Shown: positions 26,355 through 36,141 of the stretch, in pieces
Layout: every line of letters starts with the position of its first letter
Numbering within the stretch: position 1 is the stretch's first letter
Source of the DNA: CAYMEV01 sp964389675 [NCBI: uncultured Candidatus Sumerlaeota bacterium]
Lineage (GTDB): Bacteria > CAYMEV01
Length of the DNA stretch: 52,658 bases
Assembly (NCBI GenBank): GCA_964389675.1
Contig: CAYMEV010000019.1
Coordinates: 26,725 to 79,382 of the forward strand
Direction of reading: 5' to 3'
Translations under genes and position numbers: made by a program
The notes under the pieces: model-generated
Databases searched by the model: none
Told to the model about the DNA's origin: nothing
What the model saw: only the letters and a program-made list of their open reading frames with translations

Positions 26355-28562
26355 TTAGACCTCATCTTCGCAGATGCTGTCCGGACACTGGTATTCAAGC
26401 AGCTCTCCAACAAAAACACTCGAATTTTTGACGAAAAATACAGTCTGAAGATCCCCGCAGATAGACTTCAGTTTTTTTGCATACGATTCTTCATCACCGT
26501 CTTTCGGCGTATTCAGCCCCAGTATTACGGCATCAGCATTCTTGCTGTATGAATGAATGATCTCTATGAACCCCTTACCTTCGGGTTTTACCATAACAGT
26601 AGATTCCGCCCTGATCCTGATCTGTTCAATAAGGTTTTTAAGATAGTTTTCTGTAAAGCTTTTCATATCCTCATTATTTGCAATGCTTATTATCTCTATT
26701 ATTGAGCCTCTCCATTCAGGGTTCTGGACAAGAAGGTGGGCAAGCAGTATCATCAGGTCGCCATTCCTCTGAAGCCCTCCCCACCAGATATGGATTGTCT
26801 TCTTCTCGCCTTCCTTGTGAAACAGCCGTTTTGGATTGATCCTGCAGAGAATGATTGATTTGTTTACAACAGCCAGCTTTTTCATGGCTGAAAGCATGTC
26901 GGCAAGGTCTTTTGGCTTTTTAGGCCAGCCTATCATGACAGTATTGCTCTGAATACCCGCCATACCGTTTGCCTGGCTCACAGTAACAAGTCCGTCAATA
27001 AAACCGGGAACAACATCCACTTCTGAAAACAGGGCCAGGCCTTCATTCTTAATCAGCTTCTGCATCTCCTGCCTTTCCTTTTCCAGATCTATCTTTCTGT
27101 CAAGAAGGTCGCCTATCTTAAGTTTGCATACAGTAACGATACCACTTGCCTGGCTGAACCAGTTGGCAAACCATATAAGGTCAAGGCTCTCCTCAACATT
27201 ATTTATAATGACAAGGATATGAGGGCGCCAGTTCCTTGCACTCATAGGATGGTCAGCAAGCTTGTGAAGAGCTTTTTTTATAATTGCTTCAAATACGCCC
27301 CTTCTCACATCTCCATAGCGTTCCATCTGTTCTCTCCTGACAAGGACCGCATAGAGTGCGGACTCAATAGCAATGGCAATAATGCTTGCCAGGGGAGAAA
27401 TGAGAAACATCACAAACACGCAGGCTATGCCTCCCAGCAGATAGATCACCCATGGCAGGCGGATCTTGGGCCTCCAGTACGGTTCATTGCTCATTGTCTC
27501 GAGGGCGGCAACAATATTTATTGTTCCGTAAACAGTCAGGAAGAACATCGTAACAACCGTTGCAACAAGGTTCAATCCTCCTATCATTACAGCACCCAGG
27601 GCTATAAGTGTTGTAACGGCAAACCCTATCCTCAGGCTTTTTTCACCCTCAAACAGCTTTAAAAGCCTCCTGCTCTTGATATGGTCAAAGGACAGCGCCT
27701 GGACGGTCCTCGGAGCAGAAAGCATCGAACCGACCGCAGATGAAAAGATAGCTCCAAACAGGCCGGGAAGTATGAATAATGCCCCGTACGGTACTATATG
27801 GGTCCAGATCAGGCTGTCATTCCTGAGAGCCTCATGGTCTGCCCCGTATGACAGCACAAATGGCATTGCCATGTATACTGCAAACCCTGTTATTGTGGCA
27901 AGAGTGGCGCCAAGCGGTATTGACCTCTGAGGGTTCTTAAGGTCTCCGCTCAAGCCAAGCCCTGCCATTATGCCTGTAACAGCAGGGAAAAAAACAGCAA
28001 ATGCCTGCCAGAATGTTATCTCCCCAAATGAGACTGAGGACATCTCATGTGCCTTTCCGGTCAGGGAGCTTATCGTAAGCGCAATAATGGACAGTACAAC
28101 CAGGCCCATCAGCGGTACCTGTACCTTTAGTGCTGTTTTAGCCCCCTTATAGCTGAGTGCGGCAACAATTAAAATAATTATAAATGTTGCTTCCTGTATG
28201 GGGATCTGATCCCAGATAATACGGAATGATTCAGCGAGACCATAGGAATAAAGCGTTATGGAAAATGCCTGGGAAAGAAAGAGAGGTATGCCTATTGCCG
28301 TGCCTATCTCAAGCCCGAGGCTCCTGCTGATAATGTAATATGCTCCTCCTGTTCCCACCCTCGCATTTGTTGCAACTGACGAAAAAGAAAGGGTTGTGAT
28401 CAATGTTATTGAATTTGCCAGTATGACTATCAGCAGTGTATTGTGAAGCCCCATATTGCCAAGGACCCATCCCATACGCATATACATAATTACACCGAGG
28501 ATAGTGAGGATAGTAGGTGTAAAAACACCAAGAAAGGTACCAAGCCTTCTTTTCTCTTCCAT
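26355..28562 (-). CDS. SLC12-like cation-chloride cotransporter / amino acid permease homologue
   Basis: 735 residues. The first about 420 form about twelve membrane helices of the APC fold. The opening LGTFLGVFTPTILTILGVIMYMRMGWVLGN and RVGTGGAYYIISRSLG are typical of bacterial homologues of the cation-chloride cotransporters. The last about 310 residues are soluble and resemble the SLC12 C-terminal regulatory region (VMIGWPKKPKD; VDVVPGFIDGL). Transported ions cannot be told from the sequence. It is transcribed away from the CofE-like gene at 28775. Confidence 0.85.
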   Translation of the reverse strand: MEEKRRLGTFLGVFTPTILTILGVIMYMRMGWVLGNMGLHNTLLIVILANSITLITTLSFSSVATNARVGTGGAYYIISRSLGLEIGTAIGIPLFLSQAFSITLYSYGLAESFRIIWDQIPIQEATFIIILIVAALSYKGAKTALKVQVPLMGLVVLSIIALTISSLTGKAHEMSSVSFGEITFWQAFAVFFPAVTGIMAGLGLSGDLKNPQRSIPLGATLATITGFAVYMAMPFVLSYGADHEALRNDSLIWTHIVPYGALFILPGLFGAIFSSAVGSMLSAPRTVQALSFDHIKSRRLLKLFEGEKSLRIGFAVTTLIALGAVMIGGLNLVATVVTMFFLTVYGTINIVAALETMSNEPYWRPKIRLPWVIYLLGGIACVFVMFLISPLASIIAIAIESALYAVLVRREQMERYGDVRRGVFEAIIKKALHKLADHPMSARNWRPHILVIINNVEESLDLIWFANWFSQASGIVTVCKLKIGDLLDRKIDLEKERQEMQKLIKNEGLALFSEVDVVPGFIDGLVTVSQANGMAGIQSNTVMIGWPKKPKDLADMLSAMKKLAVVNKSIILCRINPKRLFHKEGEKKTIHIWWGGLQRNGDLMILLAHLLVQNPEWRGSIIEIISIANNEDMKSFTENYLKNLIEQIRIRAESTVMVKPEGKGFIEIIHSYSKNADAVILGLNTPKDGDEESYAKKLKSICGDLQTVFFVKNSSVFVGELLEYQCPDSICEDEV

Positions 28563-28774
28563 AAGCTCCCTGCTGCTAGAGATTTTTTATCAGGTATGTA
28601 TTTTATTCTGCTGAATAACCTAAATCAAATAAAATCTGATAATATTTCACAGGGCCTGAAGCCTCTTTATTCACTTGATATGAGTCAGCGGGCTTATTTT
28701 AGCTGTAAAAAAAATGCTTTTCAAGCCGGCTAAAAAAGAATACAATTAACCTAATATCTTACTTCAGGAGTAGA

Positions 28775-29983
28775 ATGATGGAAAGAATCGTAGGTACAGT
28801 GGTCAGGGGATTAAGAGCGCCAATAGTAAAAGAGGGTGAGGATATCTCCAGCCTCGTAACTGATATCGTTAAAAATTTCTGGGAATCGGAGGGAGTTGCT
28901 CCCGGAGAAAGGGATATCGTAGCTGTCACGGAGTCTATAGTCGCCCGTGCCCAGGGTAATTATGCAACAATTGAGGATATTGCCCGGGATGTTCATCAGA
29001 AGTTTCAGGACAATAAAGTAGGCATAATATTCCCAATACTGAGCAGGAACCGCTTTGCAATATGCCTCAGGGGTATTGCGAGGGGAATCGCATCCGGAGG
29101 CAGGGACATTACCATAATGCTGAGCTATCCCGCTGATGAAGTAGGCAATCACCTTGTATATATTGACAGGCTGGATGAAGAGGGGATAAACCCCTGGACT
29201 GATGTACTTGATGAAAAGACATTCAGGCACCATTTCGGCTTTGAAAAGCACACTTTCACGGGAATGGACTATATAGACTACTATAAGGGCATAGTCGAGG
29301 AAGAAGGCGTAATCTGCAGGGTCATATTCTCCAATAACCCGGGAACAATCCTTGATCATACAAAATATGTAATAAACTGCGATATACATTCAAGGAAAAG
29401 GACAAAGGCTATTTTGTCAAATATGGGAGCTAAAACAGTTTTCAGCCTCGATGAAATCCTGGACAAAAGCGTAAACGGAAGCGGATTCAATGAAGATTAC
29501 GGCCTTCTCGGCTCTAATAAGGCGACAGAATACACAATAAAACTTTTCCCCAGGGACAGCAACAGGATTGTCCGGGAGATACAGAGAAAACTGAAACAGC
29601 TCTCAGGAAAGACCATTGAAGTTATGATCTATGGTGACGGGGCGTTCAAGGACCCTGTCGGGAAGATCTGGGAGCTTGCAGACCCTGTTGTATCTCCTGG
29701 CTATACGGACGGGCTTGAAGGCACTCCGAACGAGGTAAAGATAAAATACCTCGCGGACAATAACTTTGCCCATTTAAGCGGAGATGAGCTGAAAGAGGCT
29801 ATCTCCGAACACATCAAGCATAAGGATGATGACCTTACAGGAAATATGGAATCACAGGGAACAACACCAAGGCGCCTGACAGACCTTATAGGTTCACTCT
29901 GTGACCTTACTTCCGGCTCAGGGGATAAGGGCACTCCCATTGTTTATATTCAGGGGTACTTTGATAATTTCACAAAGGTCTGA
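28775..29983 (+). CDS. CofE-like gamma-glutamyl ligase (F420-0:L-glutamate ligase family)
   Basis: 402 residues, related to the family that adds glutamate to coenzyme F420-0. Visible features: GTVVRGLRAPIVKEGEDI at the start, DIVAVTESIVARAQGN, HVKxD-type acidic segments replaced by SYPADEVGNHLVY, and MIYGDGAFKDPVGKIWELADPVVSPG, which is characteristic of the long bacterial subgroup. No other F420 genes are present, so this subgroup may act on a different acceptor. The AGGAG site supports the ATG at 28775; the ATG three bases later is equally possible. Confidence 0.75.
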   Translation: MMERIVGTVVRGLRAPIVKEGEDISSLVTDIVKNFWESEGVAPGERDIVAVTESIVARAQGNYATIEDIARDVHQKFQDNKVGIIFPILSRNRFAICLRGIARGIASGGRDITIMLSYPADEVGNHLVYIDRLDEEGINPWTDVLDEKTFRHHFGFEKHTFTGMDYIDYYKGIVEEEGVICRVIFSNNPGTILDHTKYVINCDIHSRKRTKAILSNMGAKTVFSLDEILDKSVNGSGFNEDYGLLGSNKATEYTIKLFPRDSNRIVREIQRKLKQLSGKTIEVMIYGDGAFKDPVGKIWELADPVVSPGYTDGLEGTPNEVKIKYLADNNFAHLSGDELKEAISEHIKHKDDDLTGNMESQGTTPRRLTDLIGSLCDLTSGSGDKGTPIVYIQGYFDNFTKV

Positions 29984-30108
29984 TAAAAACAGTGTTGTTT
30001 CTTGCATTCTGTTTTTGCAGTCATGCACTTTTTATGAAATGATCAATTTTATATTGCCTGGATCCAGATCTTTTTGGCCATCTTTATAAGATATGGCATC
30101 TGCATCTG

Positions 30109-30951
30109 TTATTTTTTGCCCATTAAGGCTCTCAATACCTCGGAAAGCTCAGGCATTTCATCTCTGTCCTTGAAACCGCTCATACGCCTGTATATCTCCG
30201 AGGCTGCTTCATGGAATCCTCCCGGCAACCCTGCATTCTTAAATGTAGAGGCGATCTCTTTCATTTCACCGGAAAACCTCCATGCCTTTGCCGTCACCCT
30301 TCTTGCCATCTCCCCTGTCTTTTCAGAAAAGCCAGGGTCTTCCAGCGACCACTGGCCCTCAAGGGCATTTCTTACATTATATGATTCGGATACACCAAGG
30401 ATGCCGCATAGCAAAGCAGCCCTGCCTTTTGTATAGGCTGCATAGCACATCTTAAGGGCTGAAGCTTCTCCAATCTTTTCACCCAGGATCTTTGTCCTAA
30501 GAGACCCTTCTGAAAAATTGCCTGCAACCTCAGGTGCCTGTTTTCCTGAAAGATACAGCCAGGTAGTTCCTGAATTCCATGCAGGGCCCCCTATTATTCC
30601 GCCATCAACAAAGGAAACAGAATTTTCTTTCATCAATTCAGATATCTCCAGGGCTTTCTGCGGCGAGATTGCATTTAGATCAGCGTATATACCATCAAAT
30701 GAACTCTCTATTACCTGTTTTGCCACATCTACAGCAGCATGAGGAGGGCAAATGCTCAGAATTATCCTGCACTCCCTGATTAATTCTGATAGGGACACTG
30801 CATCAGAAATGCCGTGCTTAAAAGCACGTTCAGCAGTAGCTGAACTTCTTCCTTCTGAAACCCAGAATACATCATTACCATTTATCTTTGCTGATCGAGC
30901 AATAAAAACACCCATCTTTCCAGGGTGCAATATTCCTATCTTTTCTCTCAT
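30109..30951 (-). CDS. NAD(P)-dependent oxidoreductase with DUF1932 (6-phosphogluconate dehydrogenase-like)
   Basis: 280 residues. The N-terminal Rossmann half (IGILHPGKMGVFIARSA) has a GxxGxG-like loop with Pro-Gly-Lys. FVDGGIIGGPAW is the substrate-binding region of the beta-hydroxyacid dehydrogenase group. The C-terminal helical domain (ALKMCYAAYTKGRAALL) matches DUF1932, with the expected catalytic Lys. The substrate is unknown. The gene is unlinked in function to its neighbours as far as can be seen and diverges from the gene at 31086. Confidence 0.82.
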   Translation of the reverse strand: MREKIGILHPGKMGVFIARSAKINGNDVFWVSEGRSSATAERAFKHGISDAVSLSELIRECRIILSICPPHAAVDVAKQVIESSFDGIYADLNAISPQKALEISELMKENSVSFVDGGIIGGPAWNSGTTWLYLSGKQAPEVAGNFSEGSLRTKILGEKIGEASALKMCYAAYTKGRAALLCGILGVSESYNVRNALEGQWSLEDPGFSEKTGEMARRVTAKAWRFSGEMKEIASTFKNAGLPGGFHEAASEIYRRMSGFKDRDEMPELSEVLRALMGKK

Positions 30952-31085
30952 AATAGCTCTCCTGAAACTTTTAAGACAGGATAACAGCCAGCTGGAATTT
31001 TGACAATATTAAAATTTGAAAAACTAGTAAACAGCTATTATAATAGTTTAAGTAAGGTTATTTATAAAAAAGGAGGGGAACAAAC

Positions 31086-31817
31086 ATGAATTACCTTATC
31101 TTTTTTCTTGGCATGTTCATTGCGGTTTCTATGGTTTTCTCAGATGAATTATTTGAAAGGGATATTATTGAAACAAAGAAAGGCAGCATAGAAATTACCT
31201 TTATCGGGCATGGTACTCTGATGATGAAGTGGAAGGACAGAATAATACATATTGACCCGTACAGTGCTCTTGCCGATTACTCAAAGCTCCCTAAAGCAGA
31301 TATGATACTCCTGACCCACCATCACGGAGACCACCTTGACAGAAATGCAATTGACAAAATAAAAACTGAAAAAACAAAATTTTACCTTACTGAATTATGC
31401 CATAATGCCCTGAAATACGGAAAGATAATAAAGAACGGCGATACATTCATGTATGAGGACATCAGGATAGAAGCAATCCCTGCCTACAATATAAAGCACA
31501 AAAGGGACAACGGAGAGCCTTATCACAAAAAAGGCGAGGGGAATGGATATATAATGACATTCGGGGACATCAGGATACTTATTGCAGGAGATACTGAAAA
31601 CATACCAGAAATAAAGGAGCTGAAAGACATTGATATTGCCTTCCTGCCTATGAATCTTCCCTATACCATGTCCCCTGAAATGGTAAAGGATGCTGTTATA
31701 TCTTTCAGACCTGATGTGCTATACCCATACCATTTTGGAAATACGGATACAGACAGGCTCCTGGAGCTTCTGAAGGATGAAAAGCATATTGAGGTCAGGA
31801 TCCGTAAAATGAGTTAA
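31086..31817 (+). CDS. Exported metallo-beta-lactamase-fold hydrolase (UPF0173/UlaG-like)
   Basis: 243 residues beginning with a signal peptide (about 1-19, ending VFS). The metal motif is LLTHHHGDHLD, later ligands lie in LIAGDTENI, and a final His is in YPYHFGNTD. This set matches the beta-lactamase-like hydrolases of the UPF0173 type. An AGGAGGGG site precedes the ATG. The signal peptide suggests a periplasmic enzyme. It is immediately followed by a decayed IS91 transposase, so its 3' flank is the left border of a mobile-element scar. Confidence 0.85.
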   Translation: MNYLIFFLGMFIAVSMVFSDELFERDIIETKKGSIEITFIGHGTLMMKWKDRIIHIDPYSALADYSKLPKADMILLTHHHGDHLDRNAIDKIKTEKTKFYLTELCHNALKYGKIIKNGDTFMYEDIRIEAIPAYNIKHKRDNGEPYHKKGEGNGYIMTFGDIRILIAGDTENIPEIKELKDIDIAFLPMNLPYTMSPEMVKDAVISFRPDVLYPYHFGNTDTDRLLELLKDEKHIEVRIRKMS

Positions 31818-31842
31818 CTCCGTATGTTAGGGATAATACATT

Positions 31843-32975
31843 TTGATGAAAGGGGATCCTGGAGGAACTGGCCGAATAATGGATAAAGGACTTGCCAGGG
31901 TATGCTGTCCACAATGCGGTAAGGATTATTTATTGCCTTTTCATGCAAGACAAGATTTTTTTGTCCTTCCTGTTCTAAAGAAGAGGATGCTCATCTGGGC
32001 ACAATGGATCAAAGCAAATGTACTGGAGGATGTAGCTCACCGTCAGTACAGACTTTTCTATAAGGACAGAAAGCTCCTGGGGCAACTTGCAAAATGTGCA
32101 AAAGATACAGTAGCAGAGATATTTAGCTCAATATATCCAGATTATAAACCAGGCATAGTACTCTCTATACAGACTTTCGGGGACCTTCTTTTATGGCATC
32201 CTCACATACACTGCCTTATAACAGAAGGAGTCTTTAATAAGGATTATAATTTTCACCCTATACCCAAAGTAGATATAAAAAAGGCAGTAATAATATTTCA
32301 GGAAAAAGTATTTGACATGCTTAAGAGAAATGCACGAAAAATGCTTTTATTAAAAAGCAGAGTTCTATACTTATTAATAAAATGAGAGACTGGCAATATA
32401 CACTATACAGGCTTCTCAGTACATAATGCTGTATTGATATCAGAGGATAATCCCAGAGCCTTATACAGGCTTGCAGAATACATATTGCATGCGCTTATTT
32501 TCTTTTGCCTCAGAGAAGATAACCTTCTCTGAGAAATCCCATAATATTATATACAGATCAAAGATGCATCCTGGCAAAAACAGGAATTTTGAGATACTGG
32601 ATCCAATTGAATTCCTCCATAGCTTATGTCTGCATATTCCCGACCCTATGAATGCCTTATTAGATATTATGGGTGCTATTCCAATGCCTGCAGGGGCAAA
32701 AGGAAAAAGAGGGACATAAAGATAATTAATGATCCCCCGGATATAAGGTCAGCCCGCAGGTCATGGGCAATGTTGATATACAGGGTATATGAGATAGATC
32801 GCTGAAATGTCGCGTTTTTTGTCTGCAGCTCTGATATGAAAATAATAGCCTTTATTCAAAAAAGGCATGAGATTATAAAGATGCTAAAACATATAGGTAT
32901 GTACCCTACAGAAATACCTGTAATAGAATCAAGGGCATCACCTCCTGAATACCTCAGAGCTTCTGCTACTTTATA
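31843..32975 (+). pseudogene. Degenerate IS91-family transposase
   Basis: The first part (31843-32385) reads KGLARVCCPQCGKDYLLPF, HRQYRLFYKDRKLLGQLAK and LSIQTFGDLLLWHPHIHCLI, typical of IS91 Y2 transposases (zinc finger, then the HPHIH catalytic region). The frame then breaks. A later frame (about 32530-32719) gives IIYRSKMHPGKNRNFEILDP and LCLHIPD, and a third (about 32850-32975) gives HEIIKMLKHIGMYPTEIPVI, the usual C-terminal end. Several frameshifts and an internal loss in the zinc-finger region make it non-functional. Confidence 0.85.
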
Positions 32976-33270
32976 GATTAATATTTTTTAACAGGATTTA
33001 TAGTCATCAAAAGGGCTATTGTTATTTTTGCCTTAAAAGAGGCCAAAAAGCCTATAAAATAAGCAATTTGAGAAAAATTATGTGGTTTCATTAGAAATTA
33101 ATACCCAAAATTCAAAATATATGCAGAATATTATAAGGATTTGAATAATCTGGACCAGATTTATGAGATTTGAGCTAAAGGGTAAAAATTGATTTTCTTA
33201 TCAGTATGAGCGGGAAATATCTGCATCCCTGACTTTATACAAGACTGTTGCAAAGCCTTTTTAATAAAAC
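32976..33270. other. Non-coding flank of the IS91 remnant
   Basis: AT-rich sequence with a small inverted repeat AGGCC-AAAAA-GCCT near 33041-33055. No gene-like frame. It is probably the right end of the IS91 scar plus the 3' flank of the Cys-rich gene on the minus strand. I see no clear element terminus. Confidence 0.35.
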
Positions 33271-33933
33271 TTAGCGAATTTTTGGTATAGGGTTTTCATC
33301 CTTCCAGCCACAGTAGCAATCGCAGGTATAATCCGGATTGCATATTAGTGTTACGAAAACAGTTTCGCACTGGATTGTTTTGCATAAGCCCCAGGAGCAA
33401 TAACACTCAAAGGTATGAGATTTCGGGTTATTGAGCCTTGAGCCTGTTTTGAATGCAAAAGGAACTATATCTGACATTACTTTTATTTCTCTTACGGTAT
33501 GTTCAGTTAATTCTGAATTATCTTCAAGCAAATAGATTATTCTAATAATATCATTATATTTAATCTGTTTTTTATCCAGCATTACCTTTGCTCTGATGCC
33601 ATTGCTCTTAATATCGGAGACTGTGGATGAAGCCGTCTGGGAATTATTCAATTCATCAGTTCCAGTTAAGCTTTTATCCCATGCAGCATAAATCAGCTCA
33701 TCCATATCTGCTGATTTTAAATATACTTTTATTGCAGATATATTTTTTTGAGCTGCCGGTTCAAAGCATATTAGTAAGCCATATTGACTGTTATCCTCAA
33801 AATATCCAAAAAACATATCTCCTTCATTAAGATCAGTTTTTTCAGCCATATCAAAAAAATTTGATAAATCAGCCGCATGTAGAATTACAGCCGATAAACC
33901 GATTGCCAGAAATAAAACAAAAAATCTTTTCAT
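33271..33933 (-). CDS. Secreted protein with an eight-Cys C-terminal tail, family unknown
   Basis: 220 residues with a clear signal peptide (1-20, ending LHA). The mid part, about 21-170, alternates beta-like segments (GDMFFGYFEDNSQYGLL; AKVMLDKKQIKYNDIIRII) and may be a small beta domain. The last 45 residues carry eight Cys in tight spacings (CYCSWGLC, CDCYCGW). A good ribosome site (GGAGG) precedes the ATG. It lies between two transposase remnants, so it may be mobile cargo or an insertion-flanked resident gene. The protein at 371-1096 has the same plan: signal peptide, polar middle and Cys-rich end. Confidence 0.7.
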   Translation of the reverse strand: MKRFFVLFLAIGLSAVILHAADLSNFFDMAEKTDLNEGDMFFGYFEDNSQYGLLICFEPAAQKNISAIKVYLKSADMDELIYAAWDKSLTGTDELNNSQTASSTVSDIKSNGIRAKVMLDKKQIKYNDIIRIIYLLEDNSELTEHTVREIKVMSDIVPFAFKTGSRLNNPKSHTFECYCSWGLCKTIQCETVFVTLICNPDYTCDCYCGWKDENPIPKIR

Positions 33934-33946
33934 ATAGAGTACCTCC

Positions 33947-34315
33947 TTATATTTGCCAGCTTTGCAACAACCACCATAGATTAATTATATGGTAATTTAA
34001 GCCTTCAGTCAAGGGGGAAAATATATTTGTCAAAACAAAATAGAAATGTCCCATTTTTATAATATCCTGAATTATAGATTCTATTCCTGTTAGTTTGAAT
34101 TTTATATTCCAGACATGGCCGGGTTTTGCTGATTCTTTGCTTTGGATTTTTCTTAGACCCATTTCTTTTATCAATATATCTTGAAAAGTCCCGAATAATC
34201 TCTCCGCCCTGCCCCTGGTCCGGGGAGAAAAAGCACGGATAACTAAAACGCCATGATCATTCATAGCCCTCTCAAACTGACTCATAGATTTCTCACCAAG
34301 CAACTGCTCCTCCAT
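33947..34315 (-). pseudogene. Fragment of an ISNCY (IS1202-type) transposase
   Basis: The readable part MSQFERAMNDHGVLVIRAFS followed by PRTRGRAERLFGTFQDILIKEMG matches the integrase-core region of ISNCY/IS1202 transposases (SPxxxGRxERLFGTLQD). Both the N-terminal catalytic half and the true C-terminus are missing or out of frame, and the last about 60 residues do not look like the family. A trace of coding sequence (YGIDGFYRFYDYEGTIPAMD) remains upstream at about 34360-34450. Confidence 0.75.
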
Positions 34316-34508
34316 GATCTGCTTCTTAGCATTTATATACTGCCTCGATTAAATGTGAAATATAACCCCTGAATTTGTCCATTGCAGGGATTGTACCTTC
34401 ATAATCATAAAATCTGTAAAACCCATCAATACCATAGATGGACATCTGTCCTCTAATCAATTAATTAAGCTTATACATCTAGGCAGCTTTTTTGTCAATA
34501 AAGCCATT

Positions 34509-34680
34509 ACATTCATTCCTTTTTCCCATGGGAGAGAGATATCCATTTTCCTCCAGCATCCAATGATGATTATAAGTATCGGATAGTTCCTTTATATTGT
34601 GATAGGTCCTGCCATATATTATCTGTTCCTTCAATGATCTTTTGAAGTGTTCTACAATTCATTGGTCTCTGGTTCTCTCA
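34509..34680 (-). pseudogene. Fragment of an IS3-type integrase-core transposase
   Basis: On the minus strand one frame gives ERTRDQ, a stop, then IVEHFKRSLKEQIIYGRTYH and YNHHWMLEENGYLSP, which is the end of the rve domain of IS3-group transposases (...FNRTLKEQ...YNxxWLxxxxGYxSP). The internal TGA and the absence of the rest show it is a relic. Confidence 0.65.
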
Positions 34681-35561
34681 GGTAACAAAAGCTGGGACAA
34701 TTCCCCGGTCAGACCTCACAGTTGATACAACGAATAAAGAGGCCGGCCACTTATGAAACAGATCAATGACTAGCAGGCACAACAGTAATATTACAGTCTT
34801 TCCGGGGACTCGAATTTAATTTCTTCCGAAACAGCCTTGCTGGAAAACATGCCACAGGCAGTCAAAACAAGCACACGGACTGGTGTGACCGTATAATTAT
34901 ATGCTATTTCCGTTTTTGCAGTTTAATCCAATTTTTGAGCCCTTCATGTATATCTTCCCACAGCTCGCCCTAGTAGAGCAGGTGGGTTTTTCCTTCGCTG
35001 GTGTATTCTATGGCTTTCATTATCTTATCTTTCTCCTTACGAAATTCCGACCTTGTATCAAGACCATATTGCTGAAACAATTCATTCACAGATATCTTGA
35101 CCAGTTAAACATACTGCGTAAAACAAAGCTCTCACAAACCTAAAAACAAGACTTAAGCGCATATACAAACTGACATTAAAAAAAAGTATGGTTAAGTTAT
35201 AAAGTCTCTAAAGATCAGAAATAAGGTGCCTATACTACTGTCAACAGTTTATACTGCAAATCAATCTCTTGATTAATATAAATACCTAAATTATAATGAC
35301 ATACTGTCTGGAATAAGATTTGCAATATAATCCTGCATAGCAGGATTATATAAAAGAAGAACACCGGAGAAAATAGCTCTCTAAAAAATAGCATATAACT
35401 ATTTCAACTATTATGAGAGCATATGTCCTTTCCGTTATGAGAAGGAATACAGACCTTTTAGGAAAATCATTGGAAAGACAGTCAACAAATACCTATCAGT
35501 TTTCTTATCAGTTTACAGAGCAAAAGCCCATTCTATGAAATATGAGTAAATATATTAAAAA
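34681..35561. other. Gene-poor decayed region
   Basis: I see only traces of coding. On the minus strand at about 34925-35090 a frame reads NELFQQYGLDTRSEFRKEKD and later LWEDIHEGLKNWIK, broken by a TAG. On the plus strand an open frame at 35385-35549 without a start codon reads YFNYYESICPFRYEKEYRPF and ends YRAKAHSMKYE. Both may be remnants of mobile-element proteins. A 12-bp perfect hairpin lies at 35325-35351. Confidence 0.4.
35325..35351. repeat. Perfect inverted repeat, 12-bp arms
   Basis: ATATAATCCTGC and its exact reverse complement flank the three-base loop ATA. There is no U run after it, so it is not an obvious terminator. It lies in the decayed mobile-element zone and could be a leftover element end or a recombination site. 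Confidence 0.55.
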
Positions 35562-35590
35562 TTGACAGTTTTCTGCAGTAATATTAGAAT
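35562..35590 (+). promoter_or_regulatory. Sigma-70-type promoter for the DUF4440-like gene
   Basis: Perfect TTGACA at 35562-35567, a 17-base spacer, then TAGAAT at 35585-35590. The expected start is near 35597, about 45 bases before the ATG at 35642, which itself has AGGAGG six bases upstream. Confidence 0.75.
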
Positions 35591-35641
35591 AATTAAGAAT
35601 ATAGAAAGCATTTAATAAGCCAAAAAATATAGGAGGTTTTT

Positions 35642-36082
35642 ATGAAAATATTTAAGTTATCTGTATTTTTTCTTGCTGTGATCATGATCTTCAGCTTTGT
35701 GGCTGTAAACGCGGGTGAAGAAAAGGAACCGCAGGGAATACAGCTGGTAAAACAGCTCTGGACAGATATGAAAAACGCTGATGTTGAATCAATCGGCAAG
35801 TACATCTCACCTCAGTTTCAATCCATCCATGAAGACGGGACAAGGAACAGGGATGAGCAGATCGAGCTTATAAAGAATCTAAAGATGGGTGAATATGCAT
35901 TATCTGATTTCTGCATCACAGAAAATGATTCAATAATAATTGTAACATATTTTGTTTCAGTCGCTGAGACACTTGAAGGGGAAAAACTGCCGGATGTCAA
36001 GGCTGCAAGGATGAGCGCATGGCAGAAGACGGATGAAGGCTGTAAATGGATCATTCATGCCAATCTCAGGGCTATGAAATAA
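35642..36082 (+). CDS. Exported DUF4440/SnoaL-like (NTF2-fold) protein
   Basis: 146 residues with a signal peptide of about 24 residues (ends VNAG). The mature part fits a small NTF2-fold protein: an N-terminal helix LVKQLWTDMKNADVESIGKY, then SPQFQSIHEDGTRNRDEQIE, and a final strand WIIHANLRA. In the family these often have Ser/His near HEDG and bind small ligands or act as inhibitors. No partner is encoded nearby. A strong promoter and a strong terminator bracket it, so it is a single-gene transcript. Confidence 0.72.
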   Translation: MKIFKLSVFFLAVIMIFSFVAVNAGEEKEPQGIQLVKQLWTDMKNADVESIGKYISPQFQSIHEDGTRNRDEQIELIKNLKMGEYALSDFCITENDSIIIVTYFVSVAETLEGEKLPDVKAARMSAWQKTDEGCKWIIHANLRAMK

Positions 36083-36098
36083 TTATTTAATTAAAGAC

Positions 36099-36130
36099 GG
36101 CAGGGATGCGCTTATCCCTGCCCTTTTTTT
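36099..36130 (+). terminator. Intrinsic terminator after the DUF4440-like gene
   Basis: GGCAGGGAT and ATCCCTGCC form a nine-bp GC-rich stem followed by CTTTTTTT. It ends the plus-strand transcript 17 bases after the stop codon. Confidence 0.9.
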
Positions 36131-36141
36131 ATGCCATAATA

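Noticed and set aside
27219-27662. Long plus-strand frame inside the SLC12-like gene
   Set aside because: It is antisense to a well-supported membrane protein, has no ribosome site and shows no domain.
35325-35351. Hairpin read as a terminator
   Set aside because: There is no U run on either side and no gene end next to it.
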